The position numbers were made by a program, and so were the translations under genes. Below, piece after piece: positions 22,619 to 28,990 of a stretch of 28,990 nucleotides of DNA (the first letter of the stretch is position 1; each line of letters opens with the position of its first letter). The notes under the pieces are model-generated. The model ran no database searches. It was not told where the DNA came from and was given only the letters and a program-made list of their open reading frames with translations. This DNA is from JAFGBM01 sp964564915 (GTDB lineage: Bacteria; Actinomycetota; Actinomycetes; Actinomycetales; Demequinaceae), in contig CAZMCU010000020.1 of the NCBI GenBank assembly GCA_964564915.1, positions 1 to 28,990 of the forward strand. Reading direction: 5' to 3'.

Positions 22619-23629
22619 ATGATCAACTACCGGTACCTCGGCACCTCGGGACTCAAGATCACCGAGATCGTCTACGGCAACTGGCTCACCCATGGCTCTC
22701 AGATCGAGAACGCCCAGGCTCAAGCGTGCATTAAGGCCGCCCTCGACGCTGGGATCACGACCTTCGACACCGCCGACATGTACGCGGACACGCGCGCAGA
22801 GGTCGTGCTCGGTGACGCGCTCAAGGGTGAGCGCCGGAGTGGGCTTGAGATCTTCACCAAGGTGTTCTGGCCCATTGGACCGGGACCGAACGACCGGGGG
22901 CTGTCCCGGAAACACATCATGGAAGGCATCGACGGGTCGCTCCAGCGCCTCGGCACCGACTACGTCGACGTCTTCTTCGCCCACCGATACGACTACGAGA
23001 CCCCCCTCGACGAGACGATGCTCGCGTTCGCCGATGTCGTCCGCGCGGGAAAGGCGCTGTACATCGGGGTGTCGGAATGGCCGGCCGCCAAGATCCGTGA
23101 GGGCGCGGGCCTGGCGCGCGAACTCCGTATTCCCCTCATCGCCTCTCAACCGCAGTACTCGATGCTCTACCGCGTCATCGAGGCGGAGGTGATCCCCGCG
23201 TGCGTCGAGGCCGGGATGGGGCAAGTGGTCTTCTCCCCCATCGCCCAAGGGGTCCTCACGGGCAAGTACCTGCCGGGGAAACCCGCGCCCCAGGGTTCCC
23301 GAGCGACCGACGCCAAGGGTGGCGCCTCGATGATTAAGGGATGGATCGAGGATGAGACGGTGCTTCAGAGGGTTCAGAAGCTCAAGCCGATCGCCGACGA
23401 GTTGGGCGTGACGATGGCGCAAATGGCCGTCGCTTGGGTGCTGCACAATCCCCACGTCTCCGCCGCGATCGTTGGAGCGTCGCGACCCGAGCAAGTGGTC
23501 GAGAACGTTAAGGCGTCCGGGATCACGCTTCCGGAGGAGATCCTTGCGAGAATCGACGACGCGCTCGGCGATGTCGTCCAACGTGACCCCAACCTGACGA
23601 TCACCGGTAACCCTCAGAAACGCCCCTAG
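22619..23629 (+). CDS. Aldo/keto reductase (Kv-beta/AKR6-like)
   Basis: This NADPH-dependent reductase of 336 residues has the (beta/alpha)8 fold. The catalytic tetrad is visible: Asp50 and Tyr55 (FDTADMYAD), Lys81 (FTKVFWP) and His122 (FAHRYDYETPL). The C-terminal cofactor segment AAIVGASRPEQVVEN is also present. The early sequence (YRYLGTSGLKITEIVYGNW) and its length resemble the voltage-gated K+ channel beta-subunit-like group of bacterial reductases (YghZ/AKR14 type is also close). The substrate is unknown, probably aldehydes. A strong TAAGGAGG ribosome site lies 7 nt before the ATG. A hairpin follows the gene at 23698-23727. Confidence 0.92.
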   Translation: MINYRYLGTSGLKITEIVYGNWLTHGSQIENAQAQACIKAALDAGITTFDTADMYADTRAEVVLGDALKGERRSGLEIFTKVFWPIGPGPNDRGLSRKHIMEGIDGSLQRLGTDYVDVFFAHRYDYETPLDETMLAFADVVRAGKALYIGVSEWPAAKIREGAGLARELRIPLIASQPQYSMLYRVIEAEVIPACVEAGMGQVVFSPIAQGVLTGKYLPGKPAPQGSRATDAKGGASMIKGWIEDETVLQRVQKLKPIADELGVTMAQMAVAWVLHNPHVSAAIVGASRPEQVVENVKASGITLPEEILARIDDALGDVVQRDPNLTITGNPQKRP

Positions 23630-23697
23630 TCCGTCGGCCGGACGGGGCTGCGGGAGAACACACGCGGGCCCCTAAGCATCCGCTCCTCCAACGCAAG

Positions 23698-23727
23698 AAG
23701 GCCCCGGGACGCGAATCCCGGGACCTT
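23698..23727. terminator. Hairpin terminator between convergent genes
   Basis: A 12-bp stem with one C/A mismatch (23698-23709 with 23716-23727) and loop CGCGAA. It lies between the aldo/keto reductase and pyrD genes. T-rich tails are weak on both sides (CTTCCTGC on plus). It also sits 21 nt before the start of a doubtful small ORF. Confidence 0.6.
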
Positions 23728-23748
23728 CCTGCATCAAAGGAGGAAACA

Positions 23749-23955
23749 ATGTCTTGTACGTCTGGCAGGAGCGTACGACAACATAACGCACGGGATGGGG
23801 CGATCGTTGCCGTCTCCTCAACCGAGGTGAAGGGGATCACCGTCGGCCCGATCCTTGGGGAATTTCGCCTACCGAGGCGGGCGCGTGAGTGCGGCGTTGA
23901 GGCGACCCGGCCACCCCGGACCCTCGTAGATGAGGGCGGTGTATCCCTCGAGTAG
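23749..23955 (+). CDS. Doubtful small ORF with a strong ribosome site
   Basis: A 68-residue frame starts at an ATG with AAAGGAGG 6 nt upstream, one of the best ribosome sites in the window. The product (MSCTSGRSVRQHNARDG...) resembles nothing I know; its last 29 codons run antisense over the 3' end of pyrD, and its early codons (TCT TGT, GTA CGA CAA CAT) are AT-richer than those of the neighbours. It follows the hairpin at 23698-23727 without a clear promoter. It may be a real small protein, a leader ORF, or a chance frame after a remnant ribosome site. It otherwise fills the 239-nt gap 23630-23868, where I see no other gene. Confidence 0.25.
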   Translation: MSCTSGRSVRQHNARDGAIVAVSSTEVKGITVGPILGEFRLPRRARECGVEATRPPRTLVDEGGVSLE

Positions 23956-24888
23956 CGTCGCCCCGGCGGCGAGCATCGCCCGGGCATCCTCGACGGTCGA
24001 AATTCCCCCTCCACCGATGATGACGGTCTCCGTGCCCAACGCCTTCCGCAGTCGGGCGACGACCTCCAGGGCCCGGGGGAACAGCGGCGGACCGGACAAT
24101 CCCCCCGGTCCCCTGTCGTGCCGAATCGTCGTGTTGGTCGCGACGACACCCTCGAGCTCAAGGTCAAGGGTGAGGCGGGCGATCGCGTCGACCTCCTGGT
24201 CCGCAAGGTCGGGGGCGATCTTCACCAACAGCGGTACCCGCCGCCCCGCCGCACTATCCGCCGCCTTGCGGGTGGCCACGAGGATGGGTCGGAGGGCGTC
24301 CGTCGCTTGAAGGTCCCGCAGGCCGGGGGTGTTGGGGGACGAAACGTTGACGACGAGGAAATCGGCGTACGGCGCGAGGATCGTCGCGCAGGTCGCGTAA
24401 TCGGCGGCGGCAGCCTCGGGCGTCGTCACCCTGTTCTTCCCGATGTTGACACCGACGATCATTCGGCGACCCGAGCGGGAACGGCGAAGCCGGGCAAGGT
24501 GACGCGCGGCGGCCTCAGCCCCCTTGTTGTTGAACCCCATGCGGTTACGCACAGCCTTGAGGTCGATCTCGCGCCACGACCGCGGCTTGTCGTTCCCCGG
24601 CTGCGCCAAGGGTGTGATGGTGCCGACCTCGACGAACGAGAACCCCAGACGTACGTGTCCCTTGACCGTGTTCGCGTCCTTGTCCAGCCCGGCGGCGAGA
24701 CCGAGAGGACCGGCGAACGACAGCCCGAAGACGGTCAGCGCACCAGCGGGGTCGGGGGAGGAGGCAAGGTGGAGTTTTCTCAGCGGAAGGGCGGTCCACG
24801 CCAGGCAGCGAACGCCAAGAAGCCAGAGGTGATGAGCCACCTCTGCGGGCACCCTGCGGACAATGAGGCGGAAGATGAGGTGGTACAC
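23869..24888 (-). CDS. pyrD: Dihydroorotate dehydrogenase, class 2 (quinone-dependent)
   Basis: This membrane-associated flavoenzyme of pyrimidine synthesis oxidises dihydroorotate to orotate and passes electrons to quinone. The 339-residue protein has the N-terminal amphipathic extension typical of class 2 (MYHLIFRLIVRRVPAEVAHHL), GLAAGLDKD (about 63-71), RMGFNN (about 116-121), the catalytic-serine motif NVSSPNTPGLR (171-181), and the FMN phosphate site GGGGIS. Class 2 enzymes need a quinone pool, which implies a respiratory chain of some kind. The GTG at 24888 has no ribosome site but has TAGGTT 6 nt upstream. It is divergent from pepA; the start codons are only 32 nt apart. Confidence 0.95.
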   Translation of the reverse strand: MYHLIFRLIVRRVPAEVAHHLWLLGVRCLAWTALPLRKLHLASSPDPAGALTVFGLSFAGPLGLAAGLDKDANTVKGHVRLGFSFVEVGTITPLAQPGNDKPRSWREIDLKAVRNRMGFNNKGAEAAARHLARLRRSRSGRRMIVGVNIGKNRVTTPEAAAADYATCATILAPYADFLVVNVSSPNTPGLRDLQATDALRPILVATRKAADSAAGRRVPLLVKIAPDLADQEVDAIARLTLDLELEGVVATNTTIRHDRGPGGLSGPPLFPRALEVVARLRKALGTETVIIGGGGISTVEDARAMLAAGATLLEGYTALIYEGPGWPGRLNAALTRPPR

Positions 24889-24894
24889 GAGGCA

Positions 24895-24900
24895 AACCTA
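24895..24900 (-). promoter_or_regulatory. Leaderless -10 element (TAGGTT) of pyrD
   Basis: TAGGTT (24900-24895 on the minus strand), 6 nt, then GTG at 24888. The facing pepA hexamer begins 9 nt away, so the two promoters must compete for space. Confidence 0.55.
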
Positions 24901-24908
24901 GCGCCGGA

Positions 24909-24914
24909 TACGAT
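24909..24914 (+). promoter_or_regulatory. Leaderless -10 element (TACGAT) of pepA
   Basis: TACGAT, 6 nt (GCCCCT), then ATG at 24921, with no Shine-Dalgarno sequence. Any -35 region would fall inside the 5' end of pyrD. Confidence 0.55.
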
Positions 24915-24920
24915 GCCCCT

Positions 24921-26369
24921 ATGACCCGACTCTCCGCAACGACCGATACCGTTACCACCCTCAAGGTGGACGCCCTCATCCTCGGCGTCATGGGCGACGG
25001 GGAGGTGACCGCCCACGCCGCCCTTCCGGACGACGTTCGGGCGACGTTGACCGAAGCCGCGAGACCCCTCGAACCCAGTCCCAAGGTGGGTGCCATCACC
25101 GTTGTGGCATCCTCGGGTGTCTCGGCGACGCGAGTCGTCCTCGTTGGACTGGGGGCTGGGCGTGAGGGTGATCTCCGTGAGGCGGCGGGTGCCGCGTCAC
25201 GCGAATGCGGGAAGCGCGCGCAACGGGTGGCCGTCGCCTTGCCCGCCCTCACGGAATCGGCGCAGCAGGCTGTCGCAGAGGGCCTTCTTCTCGGCTCCTA
25301 TCGCTTCTCCCACTACAAGACGCCGAAAGAGGGCGAGGAGAAGCCGGAGACGGAGTGGCTCGTCGCGGGCGCCCCTCAAGAGGTGCTCGACAAGGCCGCA
25401 ATCGTCGCCTCCGCCGTCAACGCCGCACGCGACCTCGTCAACATGGCCCCCCTGGACCTGTGTCCCGAAACGTTCGCAGAGGCGGCCGAGTCGGTGGCGT
25501 CCGACGCCCACGTGAAGGTGACGGTGTGGGACGTTCCCGCGCTCGCTCGCGACGGTTTCGGGGGGATCCTCGCCGTCGGTATGGGATCCTCGCGGGCGCC
25601 ACGCCTCGTCCGCCTCGAGTGGAGCCCCAAGGGAGCGAAGCAGACCGTCGCCCTCGTCGGCAAGGGCATCACGTTCGACTCCGGGGGTCTGTCCCTCAAG
25701 ACGACGGACGGCATGCTCACGATGAAGTCCGACATGGCGGGCGCGGCGGCCGCCCTACACACCGTCGTCGCGGCCGCTCGACTGAACCTTCCCGTCACGG
25801 TTGTCGGCTGGTTGTGCCTCGCGGAAAACATGCCCTCGGGGACGGCGCAACGGGTATCCGACATCATTCGCCTCCACGGGGGAACGTCGGTCGAGGTCGC
25901 GAACACGGATGCCGAGGGTCGGCTCGTCCTGGCCGATGGGCTTGACGCGGCGTGCGCGGAACGGCCCAACGTCGTCCTGGACATCGCGACGCTCACGGGG
26001 GCGCAGGGCTTGGCTCTCGGCTCCCGCACCTTCGGGATCATGGGTACCCCCTCCATCCGCGACGCGGTCGCTTCCGCGGCGAACGAGGTGGACGAGTTGG
26101 CGTGGCCGATGCCCTTGCCCGAGCACCTTCGGGAAGGCCTCGACTCGACGATCGCGGACCTGAGGAACGTTTCCACGGACACCAAGGGCGGGATGCTCAC
26201 CGCGGGCCTCTTCCTGCGCGAGTTCGTGGGAGACACCCCATGGGCTCACCTCGACATCGCCCGACCCGCGTTCAACGAGGGTGCCGCCTACGGGTTCACG
26301 CCTCCCGGGGGAACCGGTGCGGCGATCCGCACCCTCGTGCGCTACCTCGAGATTCTCTCCACCCGTTGA
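24921..26369 (+). CDS. pepA: Leucyl aminopeptidase (M17 family)
   Basis: This cytosolic metallo-aminopeptidase of 482 residues removes N-terminal residues from peptides. The M17 signature NTDAEGRL is at 328-335. The first metal/catalytic segment is GKGITFDSGGLSLK, and MKSDMAGAAA follows; together these hold the two-metal ligands and the catalytic Lys and Arg. The variable N-terminal domain (about 1-160) is normal in length. Transcription appears leaderless. M. tuberculosis pepB (Rv2213) is also near the lipoyl acyltransferase gene. A duplicated TGATCGTT at the stop codon region is noted but has no evident role. Confidence 0.95.
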   Translation: MTRLSATTDTVTTLKVDALILGVMGDGEVTAHAALPDDVRATLTEAARPLEPSPKVGAITVVASSGVSATRVVLVGLGAGREGDLREAAGAASRECGKRAQRVAVALPALTESAQQAVAEGLLLGSYRFSHYKTPKEGEEKPETEWLVAGAPQEVLDKAAIVASAVNAARDLVNMAPLDLCPETFAEAAESVASDAHVKVTVWDVPALARDGFGGILAVGMGSSRAPRLVRLEWSPKGAKQTVALVGKGITFDSGGLSLKTTDGMLTMKSDMAGAAAALHTVVAAARLNLPVTVVGWLCLAENMPSGTAQRVSDIIRLHGGTSVEVANTDAEGRLVLADGLDAACAERPNVVLDIATLTGAQGLALGSRTFGIMGTPSIRDAVASAANEVDELAWPMPLPEHLREGLDSTIADLRNVSTDTKGGMLTAGLFLREFVGDTPWAHLDIARPAFNEGAAYGFTPPGGTGAAIRTLVRYLEILSTR

Positions 26370-26457
26370 TCGTTTGATCGTTTGCCGCGCACCGCGCCGT
26401 CGGAAGGAGTAGCGTCCCAAGAGCACGGGCACATGTCACGACGAGAGGCAGGACGGC

Positions 26458-26817
26458 ATGGAGAAGAGAGCGGTCAGGGACTTCGAGGTCAGCGGCGATC
26501 TGATGCCCTATCTCGCGGATTGGGCGAAACAGAACAACTACCACTTCAAGCGGTCGGAGGGGTCGGCTCACATCTACCAGCGGGGAACGGGATTCCTCAC
26601 CGCACCGATGATGTTCCAAGCGAGCCAAGAGGGAAGCCACGTTCACATCGAGGCGTGGGTCCGAGGGACCTTCTTCGCACGGCTGGGAAGCCTGTTCATT
26701 CTTCCAGCCGAGATGACGATTGCGAGCGGGGGATCGAGGGGTGTGATTCCGCGCAAGATGGCTCGCGGAGACGTCAACAAGTTCCTCGGAGGGTTGCAGC
26801 AACCGCCGATCACGTAG
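26458..26817 (+). CDS. Small conserved hypothetical protein
   Basis: This 119-residue protein has no family I can name. It is mixed alpha/beta in appearance, with an N-terminal RDFEVSGDLMPYLADWAKQ helix, a central QRGTGFLTAPMMFQ segment, and EAWVRGTFFARLGSLFILPAEM, which is hydrophobic but too polar for a clear membrane span. A basic RKMARGDVNKFLGGL tail ends it. Similar proteins of this size seem common in actinobacteria. The ATG at 26458 follows GAGAGGCAGGACGGC, giving an acceptable ribosome site. The upstream gap has TAGCGT as a possible -10. It converges with the next small gene over 15 nt. Confidence 0.68.
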   Translation: MEKRAVRDFEVSGDLMPYLADWAKQNNYHFKRSEGSAHIYQRGTGFLTAPMMFQASQEGSHVHIEAWVRGTFFARLGSLFILPAEMTIASGGSRGVIPRKMARGDVNKFLGGLQQPPIT

Positions 26818-26832
26818 CGAGCGACGAGCGCG

Positions 26833-27174
26833 CTACGTGAGGCCTTTCCGCTGCTTCTCGTCCCATTCGCGCATGCGGGAGGGGTAACCGCTGAGGTTGA
26901 CGTCGAACGCGGGGATCCCGAGTTCTTTGGCGACCTTGGCCGCCGCCGCCTCATCGGGGAATCGGCGCCGGGTCCACTCCCCCGTCTCGGCGATCACAAC
27001 CATCGTCGTCGGGGTCACCTGGGTCGGTGGTTCGATGATCCCCTCGCAACCGGGGTGGGTGCTGACGAACGCCCGGAGGTGGGCGATCGTCTCCGCCTTC
27101 GACGGCCGGTCATGTCGGGGGGCCTCTGGCCGGCTATCCCCTGACGCGCGCGAACTGCGACCGAACAATCCCAT
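26833..27174 (-). CDS. Conserved actinobacterial hypothetical protein
   Basis: This 113-residue protein begins MGLFGRS, followed by a Ser/Arg/Pro-rich stretch and a compact domain with HLRAFVSTHPGCEGIIEPPTQV, TTMVVIAETGEWTRRRFPD and LGIPAFDVNLSGYPSRMREW. The ETGEWTRRR and the GYPxRMR ending are familiar from uncharacterised actinobacterial proteins encoded beside lpdA. The MGLFGR start resembles an amphipathic membrane-contacting N-terminus, but this is speculative. The ATG at 27174 has no ribosome site; TAACCT lies exactly 6 nt upstream. It is divergent from lpdA. Confidence 0.75.
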   Translation of the reverse strand: MGLFGRSSRASGDSRPEAPRHDRPSKAETIAHLRAFVSTHPGCEGIIEPPTQVTPTTMVVIAETGEWTRRRFPDEAAAAKVAKELGIPAFDVNLSGYPSRMREWDEKQRKGLT

Positions 27175-27180
27175 GACCCC

Positions 27181-27186
27181 AGGTTA
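27181..27186 (-). promoter_or_regulatory. Leaderless -10 element (TAACCT) of the small hypothetical gene
   Basis: TAACCT on the minus strand, 6 nt (GGGGTC), then ATG at 27174. No Shine-Dalgarno sequence is present. Confidence 0.5.
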
Positions 27187-27262
27187 CGGGGTCGGGGAGG
27201 CTCGTGTCTCACGCCAGGAAGTGACAAGATGGGGAGGACCAAAGTCCCCCGAAGGAGCGCGC

Positions 27263-28648
27263 GTGACCGAGTCTGCCCCCACGACATTCGACATCCTCAT
27301 TCTCGGCGGAGGTAGCGGTGGTTATGCCACCGCGCTCCGTGCCTCACAACTCGGAATGACCGTGGGGCTCGTCGAGGAAGACAAACTGGGGGGCACGTGC
27401 CTCCACTACGGATGCATCCCCACCAAAGCCCTTCTCCACGCGGCCGAGGTGGCGGACACCGCCCGTGAGGGCTCCTCTATTGGCGTCCACACCTCTCTCG
27501 GTGCGATCGATATGGTCGCCGTCAACGCCTACAAGCAAGGCGTTGTCGACCGCCTCTATAGGGGTCTCCAGGGTCTGGTGAAGTCGCGAGCCGTCACGAT
27601 GATCCCCGGCCACGGGATCCTCGCCGGACCGGATTCGATCGATGTCGCAGGAACTCGCTACTACGGACGGAACATCGTCCTCGCCTCCGGCTCCTACGCC
27701 AAAACGCTCCCCGGCCTTGAGATCGGCGGCCGCGTCATGACGTCGGACCAGGCTCTCACGCTCGACTACGTTCCGACGTCCGTCGTCGTGCTCGGCGGCG
27801 GGGTCATCGGCGTCGAGTTCGCCTCGGTGTGGACTTCGCTCGGCGCGAAGGTGACCATCGTCGAGGCCCTTCCCCACCTCGTTCCCAACGAGGACGAGTC
27901 CCTCTCCAAGGGACTGGAGCGTGCGTTCCGCAAGCGGGGCATCGACTTCAAGACGGGGGTGCGGTTCCAGGGGGTGGAGCGCTCGGAATCGGGGGTCAAG
28001 GTTTCGCTCGAGGACGGCAGCGTGCTGGAGGCGGACCTGCTCCTCGTCGCGGTGGGTAGGGGTCCCCGCACCGCGGACCTGGGATACGAGGCGCAAGGGG
28101 TACGGGTCGACCGAGGTTGGGTGCTGACCGACGAGCGCCTCCACACCGGGGTCGCGAACATCTACGCGGTTGGCGACATCGTGCCGGGGCTTCAACTCGC
28201 CCACCGCGGATTCCAGCAAGGCGTGTTCGTCGCCGAGCAGATCGCGGGCCTCAATCCCGCCATCATCGTCGAGGCCCACATCCCTCGCGTCACGTATTGC
28301 GAACCGGAAATCGGATCGGTCGGGCTCACGGAGGCACAGGCTAAGGAGAAGCACGGTGACGATGCGGTCGCGACCATCGAGTACAACCTTGGCGGCAACG
28401 GGAAGAGCCAGATCCTCGGCACCGCGGGCTTCGTCAAGCTCGTCAGGTTGGTCGACGGACCCGTCGTCGGCGTTCACATGCTGGGTGCGCGCATGGGCGA
28501 ACAGATCGGAGAAGCCCAGTTGATCGTCAGTTGGGAAGCGACACCGGAAGACGTCGCGCCCCTCATTCACGCTCACCCCACCCAAAACGAGGCCCTGGGC
28601 GAGGCTCACCTCGCGCTTGCGGGCAAACCCCTTCACGCGCACGACTGA
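27263..28648 (+). CDS. lpdA: Dihydrolipoamide dehydrogenase (E3)
   Basis: This flavoprotein disulfide reductase of 461 residues reoxidises lipoyl groups of 2-oxoacid dehydrogenase complexes with NAD. The FAD site is LGGGSGG (about 14-20), the redox-active disulfide is Cys46/Cys51 in GGTCLHYGCIPTK, a second dinucleotide site is LGGGVIGVEFA, the central VGRGPRT and YAVGDI segments are present, and the C-terminal His-Glu catalytic pair is in HAHPTQNEALGE. The GTG at 27263 has AAGGAG 7 nt upstream; the longer open frame from 26897 runs antisense across the neighbouring gene and is not used. It is followed after 21 nt by the E2 gene. Confidence 0.96.
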   Translation: MTESAPTTFDILILGGGSGGYATALRASQLGMTVGLVEEDKLGGTCLHYGCIPTKALLHAAEVADTAREGSSIGVHTSLGAIDMVAVNAYKQGVVDRLYRGLQGLVKSRAVTMIPGHGILAGPDSIDVAGTRYYGRNIVLASGSYAKTLPGLEIGGRVMTSDQALTLDYVPTSVVVLGGGVIGVEFASVWTSLGAKVTIVEALPHLVPNEDESLSKGLERAFRKRGIDFKTGVRFQGVERSESGVKVSLEDGSVLEADLLLVAVGRGPRTADLGYEAQGVRVDRGWVLTDERLHTGVANIYAVGDIVPGLQLAHRGFQQGVFVAEQIAGLNPAIIVEAHIPRVTYCEPEIGSVGLTEAQAKEKHGDDAVATIEYNLGGNGKSQILGTAGFVKLVRLVDGPVVGVHMLGARMGEQIGEAQLIVSWEATPEDVAPLIHAHPTQNEALGEAHLALAGKPLHAHD

Positions 28649-28669
28649 CCTTAGGGAAGAATCGACACC

Positions 28670-28990
28670 ATGGCACACGACGTCACACTCCCCGCCCTTG
28701 GCGAGTCCGTAACCGAAGGAACCGTCACCAAGTGGCTCAAGAAGGTAGGCGACCCCGTCGCCATCGACGAGCCCCTCCTGGAGATCTCGACCGACAAGGT
28801 CGACACGGAGATTCCCTCCCCGGTTGCGGGGGTGGTAACCGAGATCGTCGCAGCGACCGACTCGACGGTCGCCGTCGGCGCGGTATTGGCTCGGGTCGGA
28901 GAAGCTTCCGAGGTGACGACCTCTCCGGTCGCTCCCACGTCTACGCCCACACCCGCACCCACACCCGCGCCCGCGGCTTCCGCACCCGCG
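28670..28990 (+). CDS. sucB: Dihydrolipoyl acyltransferase (E2), 5' part
   Basis: The first 107 codons of the E2 core of a 2-oxoacid dehydrogenase complex, cut off by the window end. The lipoyl domain is complete: LPALGESVTEGTV near the start and STDKVDTE with the lipoylated Lys at about 45, ending near residue 78. A Pro/Ala/Thr-rich hinge (TSTPTPAPTPAPAAS) follows. The acyltransferase domain is outside the window, so succinyl-, acetyl- or branched-chain specificity is open; M. tuberculosis DlaT (Rv2215) lies at the equivalent place. GGGAAG lies 12-14 nt upstream, and it is probably co-transcribed with lpdA. Confidence 0.9.
   Translation, partial: MAHDVTLPALGESVTEGTVTKWLKKVGDPVAIDEPLLEISTDKVDTEIPSPVAGVVTEIVAATDSTVAVGAVLARVGEASEVTTSPVAPTSTPTPAPTPAPAASAPA

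Noticed and set aside
26365..26386. Tandem TGATCGTT repeat at the pepA stop
   Set aside because: Two copies of 8 bp at a stop codon are within chance expectation and nothing else suggests an element.
1..28990. CRISPR arrays, transposases, integrases, attachment sites, tRNA or rRNA genes
   Set aside because: No repeated spaced units, terminal inverted repeats with a transposase, or recognisable tRNA/rRNA segments were seen on either strand.

Overview
The window is high-GC DNA (my estimate is about 65% GC) from an actinobacterium (class Actinomycetes). The evidence is gene content and order: DUF4192, polyprenyl synthase, an Rv2175c-like protein, a PknL-type PASTA kinase, class II DAHP synthase, phosphofructokinase, PlsC, ROK glucokinase, FadD15-like ligase, a DEDD/GIY-YIG fusion, TrpD, leucyl aminopeptidase, Lpd and a lipoyl E2. 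This follows, with interruptions, the M. tuberculosis Rv2173-Rv2215 order as I remember it. A run of exactly 100 N at 18003-18102 marks a scaffold join, so this is a draft or metagenome-derived assembly. I cannot name a genus.

Layout. 1-1459 (minus): a DUF4192 protein, then the 5' end of a gene that is probably the principal sigma factor, with its own promoter. 1605-5090: a prenyl synthase, an Rv2175c-like DNA-binding protein, and a membrane Ser/Thr kinase with four extracellular PASTA domains. 5122-9444 (minus): ROK sugar kinase, PlsC acyltransferase, PPi-type phosphofructokinase and DAHP synthase; the last two overlap by GTGA. 9525-13372: acyl-CoA synthetase, a small Cys-rich protein (minus), and the exonuclease/GIY-YIG fusion. 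13389-16323: trpD, a degenerate receiver protein, sodA with a perfect terminator hairpin, and a secreted coiled-coil protein. 16439-21943: an iron and Fe-S themed block with a cysteine-desulfurase-fold protein whose PLP site is destroyed, an A-type Fe-S carrier, quinolinate synthase (4Fe-4S), and an overlapping Memo / AMMECR1 / radical-SAM operon (the AmmeMemoRadiSam set, function unknown). 22058-24888: DUF3043 membrane protein, aldo/keto reductase, class 2 dihydroorotate dehydrogenase (minus). 24921-28990: leucyl aminopeptidase, two small hypotheticals, dihydrolipoamide dehydrogenase, and the start of the dihydrolipoyl acyltransferase.

Main points for a second look. (1) The desulfurase-like protein has Asp where the Schiff-base Lys should be and has also lost the PLP-stacking His and the PLP-contacting Gln, yet keeps the mobile-loop Cys, and it faces the A-type carrier gene. 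(2) The three-gene AmmeMemoRadiSam operon lies directly downstream of nadA. (3) Seven genes have a TANNNT hexamer exactly 6 nt before the start codon, the layout of leaderless transcripts; two divergent pairs are leaderless on both sides. (4) PPi-PFK is translationally coupled to DAHP synthase. (5) The ctaE-qcrCAB block that normally follows trpD in related actinobacteria is absent. No CRISPR array, insertion sequence, prophage, tRNA or rRNA was seen, and no gene-free stretch exceeds 300 bases.
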